Below are positions 52,434-64,000 of a stretch of 64,000 nt of DNA, piece after piece (the stretch's first letter is position 1; the number at the start of each line of letters is the position of its first letter). The position numbers and the translations under genes were made by a program. The notes below the pieces were generated by a model. That model made no database searches. It was not told where the DNA came from and saw nothing but the letters and a program-made list of their open reading frames with translations. This stretch comes from Cladorhizidae sp. MBARI D1340-BT2. Its lineage: Eukaryota > Porifera > Demospongiae > Poecilosclerida > Cladorhizidae. The stretch spans positions 248,001 through 312,000 of the forward strand of contig JAQNBH010000043.1 in the NCBI GenBank assembly GCA_028752905.1. Reading direction: 5' to 3'.

Positions 52434-55400
52434 GATGCTAAACATGTTAGCTTCGTAGATTATCCACACTTCACTGAATAGACTTGATGTATAACTATTA
52501 AGATAGGACTCTCTAAGTGCTCTCTCTTGATACCAAACATCCATATATTCTGCACACTTCACTGTAATGGACTTGCAAGATAGGTATCTCTCAGTGTTCT
52601 CTATCTTGAGCTAAACATGTTAGCTTCATAGATTCTCCACACTTCACTAAATAGACTTGATATATAGCTCTAAAGGTAGGCCTCTCTCTGTTCTCTCTGT
52701 TGATACCAAACATCCGTATATTCTGCATACATAGAATCACAAGATAGGTTTCTCTATGTGTTCTCTATCTTGATGCTAAACAGGTTAGCTTCATAGATTC
52801 TCCACACTTCACTGTATAAACTTGATATATAGCTATTAAGATAGGTCTCTCCCTGTGCTCTCTGTTGATATCAAACATCCATAATATTCTGCACACTTCA
52901 CTGTAATGGACTTGATATGATTCGAATGATAGGTTTCATTGTGTGTTCTCTATCTTGATATTTGCCCTAATTTGGTCTATATGTTTCTCATTTTTCCCCC
53001 CAAAATCTTGTTATTTTGCCGTAAAGCTCATAACATTTCTACACTTTACCCCAAAAAGATAATTTTTATATCATCGGATAGCCCTTCTAATTATCTGTCT
53101 TTTGTACGTGCCAAAATTTTGAGTACTCTAAGTATTAGCAAGTTATGGTGATTTGAAGTGGTAAGGTTTGCGATCTTTCCTGGCGTTTTCCAGTTGCCAA
53201 AGCGGTGGCCTGCCAGTGAAAAACCACTACATTTATTGATAATCTGTTGACATGTTGCAGATAAGGGCCTTCTCTATCAGTTGACAAAATCTGGGACTTT
53301 GGTCTTGTTAATTAGGGCAGTTATGAATTGTACTCTTACTTGATGCTAAACATGTTAGCTTCGTAGATTATCCACACTTCACTGAATAGACTTGATGTAT
53401 AACTATTAAGATAGGACTCTCTAAGTGCTCTCTCTTGATACCAAACATCCATATATTCTGCACACTTCACTGTAATGGACTTGCAAGATAGGTATCTCTC
53501 AGTGTTCTCTATCTTGAGCTAAACATGTTAGCTTCATAGATTCTCCACACTTCACTAAATAGACTTGATATATAGCTCTAAAGGTAGGCCTCTCTCTGTT
53601 CTCTCTGTTGATACCAAACATCCGTATATTCTGCATACATAGAATCACAAGATAGGTTTCTCTATGTGTTCTCTATCTTGATGCTAAACAGGTTAGCTTC
53701 ATAGATTCTCCACACTTCACTGTATAAACTTGATATATAGCTATTAAGATAGGTCTCTCCCTGTGCTCTCTGTTGATATCAAACATCCATAATATTCTGC
53801 ACACTTCACTGTAATGGACTTGATATGATTCGAATGATAGGTTTCATTGTGTGTTCTCTATCTTGATATTTGCCCTAATTTGGTCTATATGTTTCTCATT
53901 TTCCCCCCCAAAATCTTGTTATTTTGCCGTAAAGCTCATAACATTTCTACACTTTACCCCAAAAAGATAATTTTTATATCATCGGATAGCCCTTCTAATT
54001 ATCTGTCTTTTGTACGTGCCAAAATTTTGAGTACTCTAAGTATTAGCAAGTTATGGTGATTTGAAGTGGTAAGGTTTGCGATCTTTCCTGGCGTTTTCCA
54101 GTTGCCAAAGCGGTGGCCTGCCAGTGAAAAACCACTACATTTATTGATAATCTGTTGACATGTTGCAGATAAGGGCCTTCTCTATCAGTTGACAAAATCT
54201 GGGACTTTGGTCTTGTTAATTAGGGCAGTTATGAATTGTACTCTTACTTGATGCTAAACATGTTAGCTTCGTAGATTATCCACACTTCACTGAATAGACT
54301 TGATGTATAACTATTAAGATAGGACTCTCTAAGTGCTCTCTCTTGATACCAAACATCCATATATTCTGCACACTTCACTGTAATGGACTTGCAAGATAGG
54401 TATCTCTCAGTGTTCTCTATCTTGAGCTAAACATGTTAGCTTCATAGATTCTCCACACTTCACTAAATAGACTTGATATATAGCTCTAAAGGTAGGCCTC
54501 TCTCTGTTCTCTCTGTTGATACCAAACATCCGTATATTCTGCATACATAGAATCACAAGATAGGTTTCTCTATGTGTTCTCTATCTTGATGCTAAACAGG
54601 TTAGCTTCATAGATTCTCCACACTTCACTGTATAAACTTGATATATAGCTATTAAGATAGGTCTCTCCCTGTGCTCTCTGTTGATATCAAACATCCATAA
54701 TATTCTGCACACTTCACTGTAATGGACTTGATATGATTCGAATGATAGGTTTCATTGTGTGTTCTCTATCTTGATATTTGCCCTAATTTGGTCTATATGT
54801 TTCTCATTTTTCCCCCCAAAATCTTGTTATTTTGCCGTAAAGCTCATAACATTTCTACACTTTACCCCAAAAAGATAATTTTTATATCATCGGATAGCCC
54901 TTCTAATTATCTGTCTTTTGTACGTGCCAAAATTTTGAGTACTCTAAGTATTAGCAAGTTATGGTGATTTGAAGTGGTAAGGTTTGCGATCTTTCCTGGC
55001 GTTTTCCAGTTGCCAAAGCGGTGGCCTGCCAGTGAAAAACCACTACATTTATTGATAATCTGTTGACATGTTGCAGATAAGGGCCTTCTCTATCAGTTGA
55101 CAAAATCTGGGACTTTGGTCTTGTTAATTAGGGCAGTTATGAATTGTACTCTTACTTGATGCTAAACATGTTAGCTTCGTAGATTATCCACACTTCACTG
55201 AATAGACTTGATGTATAACTATTAAGATAGGACTCTCTAAGTGCTCTCTCTTGATACCAAACATCCATATATTCTGCACACTTCACTGTAATGGACTTGC
55301 AAGATAGGTATCTCTCAGTGTTCTCTATCTTGAGCTAAACATGTTAGCTTCATAGATTCTCCACACTTCACTAAATAGACTTGATATATAGCTCTAAAGG

Positions 55401-58400
55401 TAGGCCTCTCTCTGTTCTCTCTGTTGATACCAAACATCCGTATATTCTGCATACATAGAATCACAAGATAGGTTTCTCTATGTGTTCTCTATCTTGATGC
55501 TAAACAGGTTAGCTTCATAGATTCTCCACACTTCACTGTATAAACTTGATATATAGCTATTAAGATAGGTCTCTCCCTGTGCTCTCTGTTGATATCAAAC
55601 ATCCATAATATTCTGCACACTTCACTGTAATGGACTTGATATGATTCGAATGATAGGTTTCATTGTGTGTTCTCTATCTTGATATTTGCCCTAATTTGGT
55701 CTATATGTTTCTCATTTTCCCCCCCAAAATCTTGTTATTTTGCCGTAAAGCTCATAACATTTCTACACTTTACCCCAAAAAGATAATTTTTATATCATCG
55801 GATAGCCCTTCTAATTATCTGTCTTTTGTACGTGCCAAAATTTTGAGTACTCTAAGTATTAGCAAGTTATGGTGATTTGAAGTGGTAAGGTTTGCGATCT
55901 TTCCTGGCGTGTTCCAGTTGCCAAAGCGGTGGCCTGCCAGTGAAAAACCACTACATTTATTGATAATCTGTTGACATGTTGCAGATAAGGGCCTTCTCTA
56001 TCAGTTGACAAAATCTGGGACTTTGGTCTTGTTAATTAGGGCAGTTATGAATTGTACTCTTACTTGATGCTAAACATGTTAGCTTCGTAGATTATCCACA
56101 CTTCACTGAATAGACTTGATGTATAACTATTAAGATAGGACTCTCTAAGTGCTCTCTCTTGATACCAAACATCCATATATTCTGCACACTTCACTGTAAT
56201 GGACTTGCAAGATAGGTATCTCTCAGTGTTCTCTATCTTGAGCTAAACATGTTAGCTTCATAGATTCTCCACACTTCACTAAATAGACTTGATATATAGC
56301 TCTAAAGGTAGGCCTCTCTCTGTTCTCTCTGTTGATACCAAACATCCGTATATTCTGCATACATAGAATCACAAGATAGGTTTCTCTATGTGTTCTCTAT
56401 CTTGATGCTAAACAGGTTAGCTTCATAGATTCTCCACACTTCACTGTATAAACTTGATATATAGCTATTAAGATAGGTCTCTCCCTGTGCTCTCTGTTGA
56501 TATCAAACATCCATAATATTCTGCACACTTCACTGTAATGGACTTGATATGATTCGAATGATAGGTTTCATTGTGTGTTCTCTATCTTGATATTTGCCCT
56601 AATTTGGTCTATATGTTTCTCATTTTTCCCCCAAAAATCTTGTTATTTTGCCGTAAAGCTCATAACATTTCTACACTTTACCCCAAAAAGATAATTTTTA
56701 TATCATCGGATAGCCCTTCTAATTATCTGTCTTTTGTACGTGCCAAAATTTTGAGTACTCTAAGTATTAGCAAGTTATGGTGATTTGAAGTGGTAAGGTT
56801 TGCGATCTTTCCTGGCGTTTTCCAGTTGCCAAAGCGGTGGCCTGCCAGTGAAAAACCACTACATTTATTGATAATCTGTTGACATGTTGCAGATAAGGGC
56901 CTTCTCTATCAGTTGACAAAATCTGGGACTTTGGTCTTGTTAATTAGGGCAGTTATGAATTGTACTCTTACTTGATGCTAAACATGTTAGCTTCGTAGAT
57001 TATCCACACTTCACTGAATAGACTTGATGTATAACTATTAAGATAGGACTCTCTAAGTGCTCTCTCTTGATACCAAACATCCATATATTCTGCACACTTC
57101 ACTGTAATGGACTTGCAAGATAGGTATCTCTCAGTGTTCTCTATCTTGAGCTAAACATGTTAGCTTCATAGATTCTCCACACTTCACTAAATAGACTTGA
57201 TATATAGCTCTAAAGGTAGGCCTCTCTCTGTTCTCTCTGTTGATACCAAACATCCGTATATTCTGCATACATAGAATCACAAGATAGGTTTCTCTATGTG
57301 TTCTCTATCTTGATGCTAAACAGGTTAGCTTCATAGATTCTCCACACTTCACTGTATAAACTTGATATATAGCTATTAAGATAGGTCTCTCCCTGTGCTC
57401 TCTGTTGATATCAAACATCCATAATATTCTGCACACTTCACTGTAATGGACTTGATATGATTCGAATGATAGGTTTCATTGTGTGTTCTCTATCTTGATA
57501 TTTGCCCTAATTTGGTCTATATGTTTCTCATTTTTCCCCCAAAAATCTTGTTATTTTGCCGTAAAGCTCATAACATTTCTACACTTTACCCCAAAAAGAT
57601 AATTTTTATATCATCGGATAGCCCTTCTAATTATCTGTCTTTTGTACGTGCCAAAATTTTGAGTACTCTAAGTATTAGCAAGTTATGGTGATTTGAAGTG
57701 GTAAGGTTTGCGATCTTTCCTGGCGTTTTCCAGTTGCCAAAGCGGTGGCCTGCCAGTGAAAAACCACTACATTTATTGATAATCTGTTGACATGTTGCAG
57801 ATAAGGGCCTTCTCTATCAGTTGACAAAATCTGGGACTTTGGTCTTGTTAATTAGGGCAGTTATGAATTGTACTCTTACTTGATGCTAAACATGTTAGCT
57901 TCGTAGATTATCCACACTTCACTGAATAGACTTGATGTATAACTATTAAGATAGGACTCTCTAAGTGCTCTCTCTTGATACCAAACATCCATATATTCTG
58001 CACACTTCACTGTAATGGACTTGCAAGATAGGTATCTCTCAGTGTTCTCTATCTTGAGCTAAACATGTTAGCTTCATAGATTCTCCACACTTCACTAAAT
58101 AGACTTGATATATAGCTCTAAAGGTAGGCCTCTCTCTGTTCTCTCTGTTGATACCAAACATCCGTATATTCTGCATACATAGAATCACAAGATAGGTTTC
58201 TCTATGTGTTCTCTATCTTGATGCTAAACAGGTTAGCTTCATAGATTCTCCACACTTCACTGTATAAACTTGATATATAGCTATTAAGATAGGTCTCTCC
58301 CTGTGCTCTCTGTTGATATCAAACATCCATAATATTCTGCACACTTCACTGTAATGGACTTGATATGATTCGAATGATAGGTTTCATTGTGTGTTCTCTA

Positions 58401-59697
58401 TCTTGATATTTGCCCTAATTTGGTCTATATGTTTCTCATTTTCCCCCCCAAAATCTTGTTATTTTGCCGTAAAGCTCATAACATTTCTACACTTTACCCC
58501 AAAAAGATAATTTTTATATCATCGGATAGCCCTTCTAATTATCTGTCTTTTGTACGTGCCAAAATTTTGAGTACTCTAAGTATTAGCAAGTTATGGTGAT
58601 TTGAAGTGGTAAGGTTTGCGATCTTTCCTGGCGTTTTCCAGTTGCCAAAGCGGTGGCCTGCCAGTGAAAAACCACTACATTTATTGATAATCTGTTGACA
58701 TGTTGCAGATAAGGGCCTTCTCTATCAGTTGACAAAATCTGGGACTTTGGTCTTGTTAATTAGGGCAGTTATGAATTGTACTCTTACTTGATGCTAAACA
58801 TGTTAGCTTCGTAGATTATCCACACTTCACTGAATAGACTTGATGTATAACTATTAAGATAGGACTCTCTAAGTGCTCTCTCTTGATACCAAACATCCAT
58901 ATATTCTGCACACTTCACTGTAATGGACTTGCAAGATAGGTATCTCTCAGTGTTCTCTATCTTGAGCTAAACATGTTAGCTTCATAGATTCTCCACACTT
59001 CACTAAATAGACTTGATATATAGCTCTAAAGGTAGGCCTCTCTCTGTTCTCTCTGTTGATACCAAACATCCGTATATTCTGCATACATAGAATCACAAGA
59101 TAGGTTTCTCTATGTGTTCTCTATCTTGATGCTAAACAGGTTAGCTTCATAGATTCTCCACACTTCACTGTATAAACTTGATATATAGCTATTAAGATAG
59201 GTCTCTCCCTGTGCTCTCTGTTGATATCAAACATCCATAATATTCTGCACACTTCACTGTAATGGACTTGATATGATTCGAATGATAGGTTTCATTGTGT
59301 GTTCTCTATCTTGATATTTGCCCTAATTTGGTCTATATGTTTCTCATTTTCCCCCCAAAAATCTTGTTATTTTGCCGTAAAGCTCATAACATTTCTACAC
59401 TTTACCCCAAAAAGATAATTTTTATATCATCGGATAGCCCTTCTAATTATCTGTCTTTTGTACGTGCCAAAATTTTGAGTACTCTAAGTATTAGCAAGTT
59501 ATGGTGATTTGAAGTGGTAAGGTTTGCGATCTTTCCTGGCGTTTTCCAGTTGCCAAAGCGGTGGCCTGCCAGTGAAAAACCACTACATTTATTGATAATC
59601 TGTTGACATGTTGCAGATAAGGGCCTTCTCTATCAGTTGACAAAATCTGGGACTTTGGTCTTGTTAATTAGGGCAGTTATGAATTGTACTCTTACTT
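52434..59697 (+). repeat. Block VI: eight nearly identical 908-bp monomers (copies 56-63)
   Basis: All share CACTAAATAG and CTCTGTTGATACC in A2, CATAACATTTC in R, the CATCGG state and TATAACTATT in A1. Apart from the T/C/A tract I noticed only one isolated difference, GGCGTGTTCC near 55907. The low divergence indicates the most recent amplification in the window. Confidence 0.93.
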
Positions 59698-60608
59698 GAT
59701 GCTAAACATGTTAGCTTCGTAGATTATCCACACTTCACTGAATAGACTTGATGTATAGCTATTAAGATAGGACTCTCTAAGTGCTCTCTCTTGATACCAA
59801 ACATCCATATATTCTGCACACTTCACTGTAATGGACTTGCAAGATAGGTATCTCTCAGTGTTCTCTATCTTGAGCTAAACATGTTAGCTTCATAGATTCT
59901 CCACACTTCACTGAATAGACTTGATATATAGCTCTAAAGGTAGGCCTCTCTCTGTTCTCTCTCTTGATACCAAACATCCGTATATTCTGCATACATAGAA
60001 TCACAAGATAGGTTTCTCTATGTGTTCTCTATCTTGATGCTAAACAGGTTAGCTTCATAGATTCTCCACACTTCACTGTATAAACTTGATATATAGCTAT
60101 TAAGATAGGTCTCTCCCTGTGCCCTCTGTTGATATCAAACATCCATAATATTCTGCACACTTCACTGTAATGGACTTGATATGATTCGAATGATAGGTTT
60201 CATTGTGTGTTCTCTATCTTGATATTTGCCCTAATTTGGTCTATATATATGTTTCTCATTTCCCCCCAAAAATCTTTTTATTTTGCCGTAAAGCTCATAA
60301 CTTTTCTACACTTTACCCAAAAAATATAATTTTTATATCAGCGGATAGCCCTTCTAATTATCTGTCTTTTGTACGTGCCAAAATTTTGAGTACTCTAAGT
60401 ATTAGCAAGTTATGGTGATTTGAAGTGGTAAGGTTTGCGATCTTTCCTGGCGTTTTCCAGTTGCCAAAGCGGTGGCCTGCCAGTGAAAAACCACTACATT
60501 TATTGATAATCTGTTGACATGTTGCAGATAAGGGCCTTCTCTATCAGTTGACAAAATCTGGGACTTTGGTCTTGTTAATTAGGGCAGTTATGAATTGTAC
60601 TCTTACTT
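59698..60608 (+). repeat. Foreign monomer (911 bp) inside the homogeneous block (copy 64)
   Basis: It lacks all block-VI markers: A2 has CACTGAATAG and CTCTCTTGATACC, R has CATAACTTTTC and CAGCGG, and A1 has TATAGCTATT. It has a TA expansion (TCTATATATATG near 60240, plus 4 bp) and a 14-nt homopolymer tract (minus 1), giving 911 bp. TGTGCCCTCTG near 60119 and CAGCGG are shared with the monomers at 31372, 34434 and 41790. Confidence 0.92.
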
Positions 60609-63600
60609 GATGCTAAACATGTTAGCTTCGTAGATTATCCACACTTCACTGAATAGACTTGATGTATAACTATTAAGATAGGACTCTCTAAGTGCTCTCT
60701 CTTGATACCAAACATCCATATATTCTGCACACTTCACTGTAATGGACTTGCAAGATAGGTATCTCTCAGTGTTCTCTATCTTGAGCTAAACATGTTAGCT
60801 TCATAGATTCTCCACACTTCACTAAATAGACTTGATATATAGCTCTAAAGGTAGGCCTCTCTCTGTTCTCTCTGTTGATACCAAACATCCGTATATTCTG
60901 CATACATAGAATCACAAGATAGGTTTCTCTATGTGTTCTCTATCTTGATGCTAAACAGGTTAGCTTCATAGATTCTCCACACTTCACTGTATAAACTTGA
61001 TATATAGCTATTAAGATAGGTCTCTCCCTGTGCTCTCTGTTGATATCAAACATCCATAATATTCTGCACACTTCACTGTAATGGACTTGATATGATTCGA
61101 ATGATAGGTTTCATTGTGTGTTCTCTATCTTGATATTTGCCCTAATTTGGTCTATATGTTTCTCATTTTTCCCCCCAAAATCTTGTTATTTTGCCGTAAA
61201 GCTCATAACATTTCTACACTTTACCCCAAAAAGATAATTTTTATATCATCGGATAGCCCTTCTAATTATCTGTCTTTTGTACGTGCCAAAATTTTGAGTA
61301 CTCTAAGTATTAGCAAGTTATGGTGATTTGAAGTGGTAAGGTTTGCGATCTTTCCTGGCGTTTTCCAGTTGCCAAAGCGGTGGCCTGCCAGTGAAAAACC
61401 ACTACATTTATTGATAATCTGTTGACATGTTGCAGATAAGGGCCTTCTCTATCAGTTGACAAAATCTGGGACTTTGGTCTTGTTAATTAGGGCAGTTATG
61501 AATTGTACTCTTACTTGATGCTAAACATGTTAGCTTCGTAGATTATCCACACTTCACTGAATAGACTTGATGTATAACTATTAAGATAGGACTCTCTAAG
61601 TGCTCTCTCTTGATACCAAACATCCATATATTCTGCACACTTCACTGTAATGGACTTGCAAGATAGGTATCTCTCAGTGTTCTCTATCTTGAGCTAAACA
61701 TGTTAGCTTCATAGATTCTCCACACTTCACTAAATAGACTTGATATATAGCTCTAAAGGTAGGCCTCTCTCTGTTCTCTCTGTTGATACCAAACATCCGT
61801 ATATTCTGCATACATAGAATCACAAGATAGGTTTCTCTATGTGTTCTCTATCTTGATGCTAAACAGGTTAGCTTCATAGATTCTCCACACTTCACTGTAT
61901 AAACTTGATATATAGCTATTAAGATAGGTCTCTCCCTGTGCTCTCTGTTGATATCAAACATCCATAATATTCTGCACACTTCACTGTAATGGACTTGATA
62001 TGATTCGAATGATAGGTTTCATTGTGTGTTCTCTATCTTGATATTTGCCCTAATTTGGTCTATATGTTTCTCATTTTTCCCCCCAAAATCTTGTTATTTT
62101 GCCGTAAAGCTCATAACATTTCTACACTTTACCCCAAAAAGATAATTTTTATATCATCGGATAGCCCTTCTAATTATCTGTCTTTTGTACGTGCCAAAAT
62201 TTTGAGTACTCTAAGTATTAGCAAGTTATGGTGATTTGAAGTGGTAAGGTTTGCGATCTTTCCTGGCGTTTTCCAGTTGCCAAAGCGGTGGCCTGCCAGT
62301 GAAAAACCACTACATTTATTGATAATCTGTTGACATGTTGCAGATAAGGGCCTTCTCTATCAGTTGACAAAATCTGGGACTTTGGTCTTGTTAATTAGGG
62401 CAGTTATGAATTGTACTCTTACTTGATGCTAAACATGTTAGCTTCGTAGATTATCCACACTTCACTGAATAGACTTGATGTATAACTATTAAGATAGGAC
62501 TCTCTAAGTGCTCTCTCTTGATACCAAACATCCATATATTCTGCACACTTCACTGTAATGGACTTGCAAGATAGGTATCTCTCAGTGTTCTCTATCTTGA
62601 GCTAAACATGTTAGCTTCATAGATTCTCCACACTTCACTAAATAGACTTGATATATAGCTCTAAAGGTAGGCCTCTCTCTGTTCTCTCTGTTGATACCAA
62701 ACATCCGTATATTCTGCATACATAGAATCACAAGATAGGTTTCTCTATGTGTTCTCTATCTTGATGCTAAACAGGTTAGCTTCATAGATTCTCCACACTT
62801 CACTGTATAAACTTGATATATAGCTATTAAGATAGGTCTCTCCCTGTGCTCTCTGTTGATATCAAACATCCATAATATTCTGCACACTTCACTGTAATGG
62901 ACTTGATATGATTCGAATGATAGGTTTCATTGTGTGTTCTCTATCTTGATATTTGCCCTAATTTGGTCTATATGTTTCTCATTTTTCCCCCCAAAATCTT
63001 GTTATTTTGCCGTAAAGCTCATAACATTTCTACACTTTACCCCAAAAAGATAATTTTTATATCATCGGATAGCCCTTCTAATTATCTGTCTTTTGTACGT
63101 GCCAAAATTTTGAGTACTCTAAGTATTAGCAAGTTATGGTGATTTGAAGTGGTAAGGTTTGCGATCTTTCCTGGCGTTTTCCAGTTGCCAAAGCGGTGGC
63201 CTGCCAGTGAAAAACCACTACATTTATTGATAATCTGTTGACATGTTGCAGATAAGGGCCTTCTCTATCAGTTGACAAAATCTGGGACTTTGGTCTTGTT
63301 AATTAGGGCAGTTATGAATTGTACTCTTACTTGATGCTAAACATGTTAGCTTCGTAGATTATCCACACTTCACTGAATAGACTTGATGTATAACTATTAA
63401 GATAGGACTCTCTAAGTGCTCTCTCTTGATACCAAACATCCATATATTCTGCACACTTCACTGTAATGGACTTGCAAGATAGGTATCTCTCAGTGTTCTC
63501 TATCTTGAGCTAAACATGTTAGCTTCATAGATTCTCCACACTTCACTAAATAGACTTGATATATAGCTCTAAAGGTAGGCCTCTCTCTGTTCTCTCTGTT

Positions 63601-64000
63601 GATACCAAACATCCGTATATTCTGCATACATAGAATCACAAGATAGGTTTCTCTATGTGTTCTCTATCTTGATGCTAAACAGGTTAGCTTCATAGATTCT
63701 CCACACTTCACTGTATAAACTTGATATATAGCTATTAAGATAGGTCTCTCCCTGTGCTCTCTGTTGATATCAAACATCCATAATATTCTGCACACTTCAC
63801 TGTAATGGACTTGATATGATTCGAATGATAGGTTTCATTGTGTGTTCTCTATCTTGATATTTGCCCTAATTTGGTCTATATGTTTCTCATTTTCCCCCCA
63901 AAAATCTTGTTATTTTGCCGTAAAGCTCATAACATTTCTACACTTTACCCCAAAAAGATAATTTTTATATCATCGGATAGCCCTTCTAATTATCTGTCTT
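60609..64000 (+). repeat. Block VI continued: copies 65-68, the last truncated by the window end
   Basis: The block-VI markers return in full: TATAACTATT in A1, CACTAAATAG and CTCTGTTGATACC in A2, CATAACATTTC in R. The array therefore runs on beyond the right edge. Copy 68 ends inside R at ATTATCTGTCTT. Confidence 0.93.

Larger units (their letters stand above)
1..64000 (+). repeat. Satellite array of a 908-bp monomer, 68 copies, spanning the whole window
   Basis: Every part of the window aligns to the same monomer in the same orientation, with no unrelated sequence between copies. Taking the GATGCTAAAC motif of subrepeat A1 as unit start, monomers 2-68 begin at 774, 1682, 2590, 3497, 4405, 5313, 6221, 7119, 8027, 8935, 9843, 10751, 11658, 12564, 13471, 14377, 15283, 16190, 17096, 18003, 18911, 19818, 20719, 21965, 22872, 23779, 24686, 25594, 26502, 27410, 28317, 29218, 30464, 31372, 32280, 33526, 34434, 35342, 36588, 37489, 38735, 39636, 40882, 41790, 42698, 43944, 44845, 46091, 46992, 47893, 48801, 49709, 50617, 51525, 52434, 53342, 54250, 55158, 56066, 56974, 57882, 58790, 59698, 60609, 61517, 62425 and 63333. 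Monomer 1 is cut by the left edge and monomer 68 by the right. Most units are 906-908 bp; exceptions are 898, 901, 911 and 1246 bp. The array continues beyond both edges. Function is unknown; a structural heterochromatin role is inference. Confidence 0.98.

Noticed and set aside
1..64000. CRISPR-like regular repeats
   Set aside because: Repeats are far too long, abut each other without unique spacers and have internal subrepeats.
1..64000. rDNA intergenic spacer with subrepeats
   Set aside because: No rRNA gene sequence appears in 64 kb, and IGS repeats would be interrupted by coding units.

Overview
The whole 64-kb window is one uninterrupted satellite-DNA array. A basic monomer of 908 bp is repeated head to tail in the same orientation from the first base to the last. 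I count 68 monomers, the first and last cut by the window edges. I find no gene, rRNA, tRNA, transposase, CRISPR array or stretch of unrelated DNA. The sequence is AT-rich (a hand count of two lines gives 33-40% GC). Long homogenised arrays with subrepeats, length variants and nested higher-order repeats (HORs) are typical of eukaryotic heterochromatin, such as centromeric, pericentromeric, subtelomeric or sex-chromosome satellites. I do not recognise the family and cannot name the organism.

Monomer anatomy (reference copy 774-1681). Three degenerate subrepeats, A1 (174 bp), A2 (164 bp) and A3 (185 bp), are followed by a 385-bp segment R that does not resemble them. Each A subrepeat is itself two related halves of about 70-95 bp, so some 523 bp of the monomer derives from a sixfold amplification of an ancestral unit of about 80 bp. 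R carries a T/C/A homopolymer tract that varies between copies, and a GC-richer patch with four TGGC/GCCA half-sites.

Layout. 1-10750: old-looking, mixed monomers with a weak three-monomer periodicity. 10751-18002: two monomer types that mostly alternate (dimer of 1813 bp). 18003-30463: a mosaic with displaced duplications 6683 and 8499 bp apart and the first two long monomers. 30464-47892: a block written in three monomer lengths (908, 901 and 1246 bp), containing two adjacent 7356-bp HOR copies. 47893-52433: five transitional monomers. 52434-64000: a very homogeneous, recently amplified single-monomer block, interrupted by one foreign monomer at 59698-60608.

The 1246-bp monomers carry an extra 338-bp A1-A2 pair whose first subrepeat is an A3/A1 chimera. 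This is the expected product of unequal crossing-over between subrepeats. Eight copies share the same private variants, so the event probably happened once and then spread by HOR amplification. The short open frames (60-77 codons) seen once in most monomers start at TTG or GTG, are broken by indels in many copies, and vary mostly at amino-acid-changing positions. I regard them as by-products of repetition, not genes. The biological content of the window is therefore the array's architecture and its record of amplification, exchange and gene conversion.
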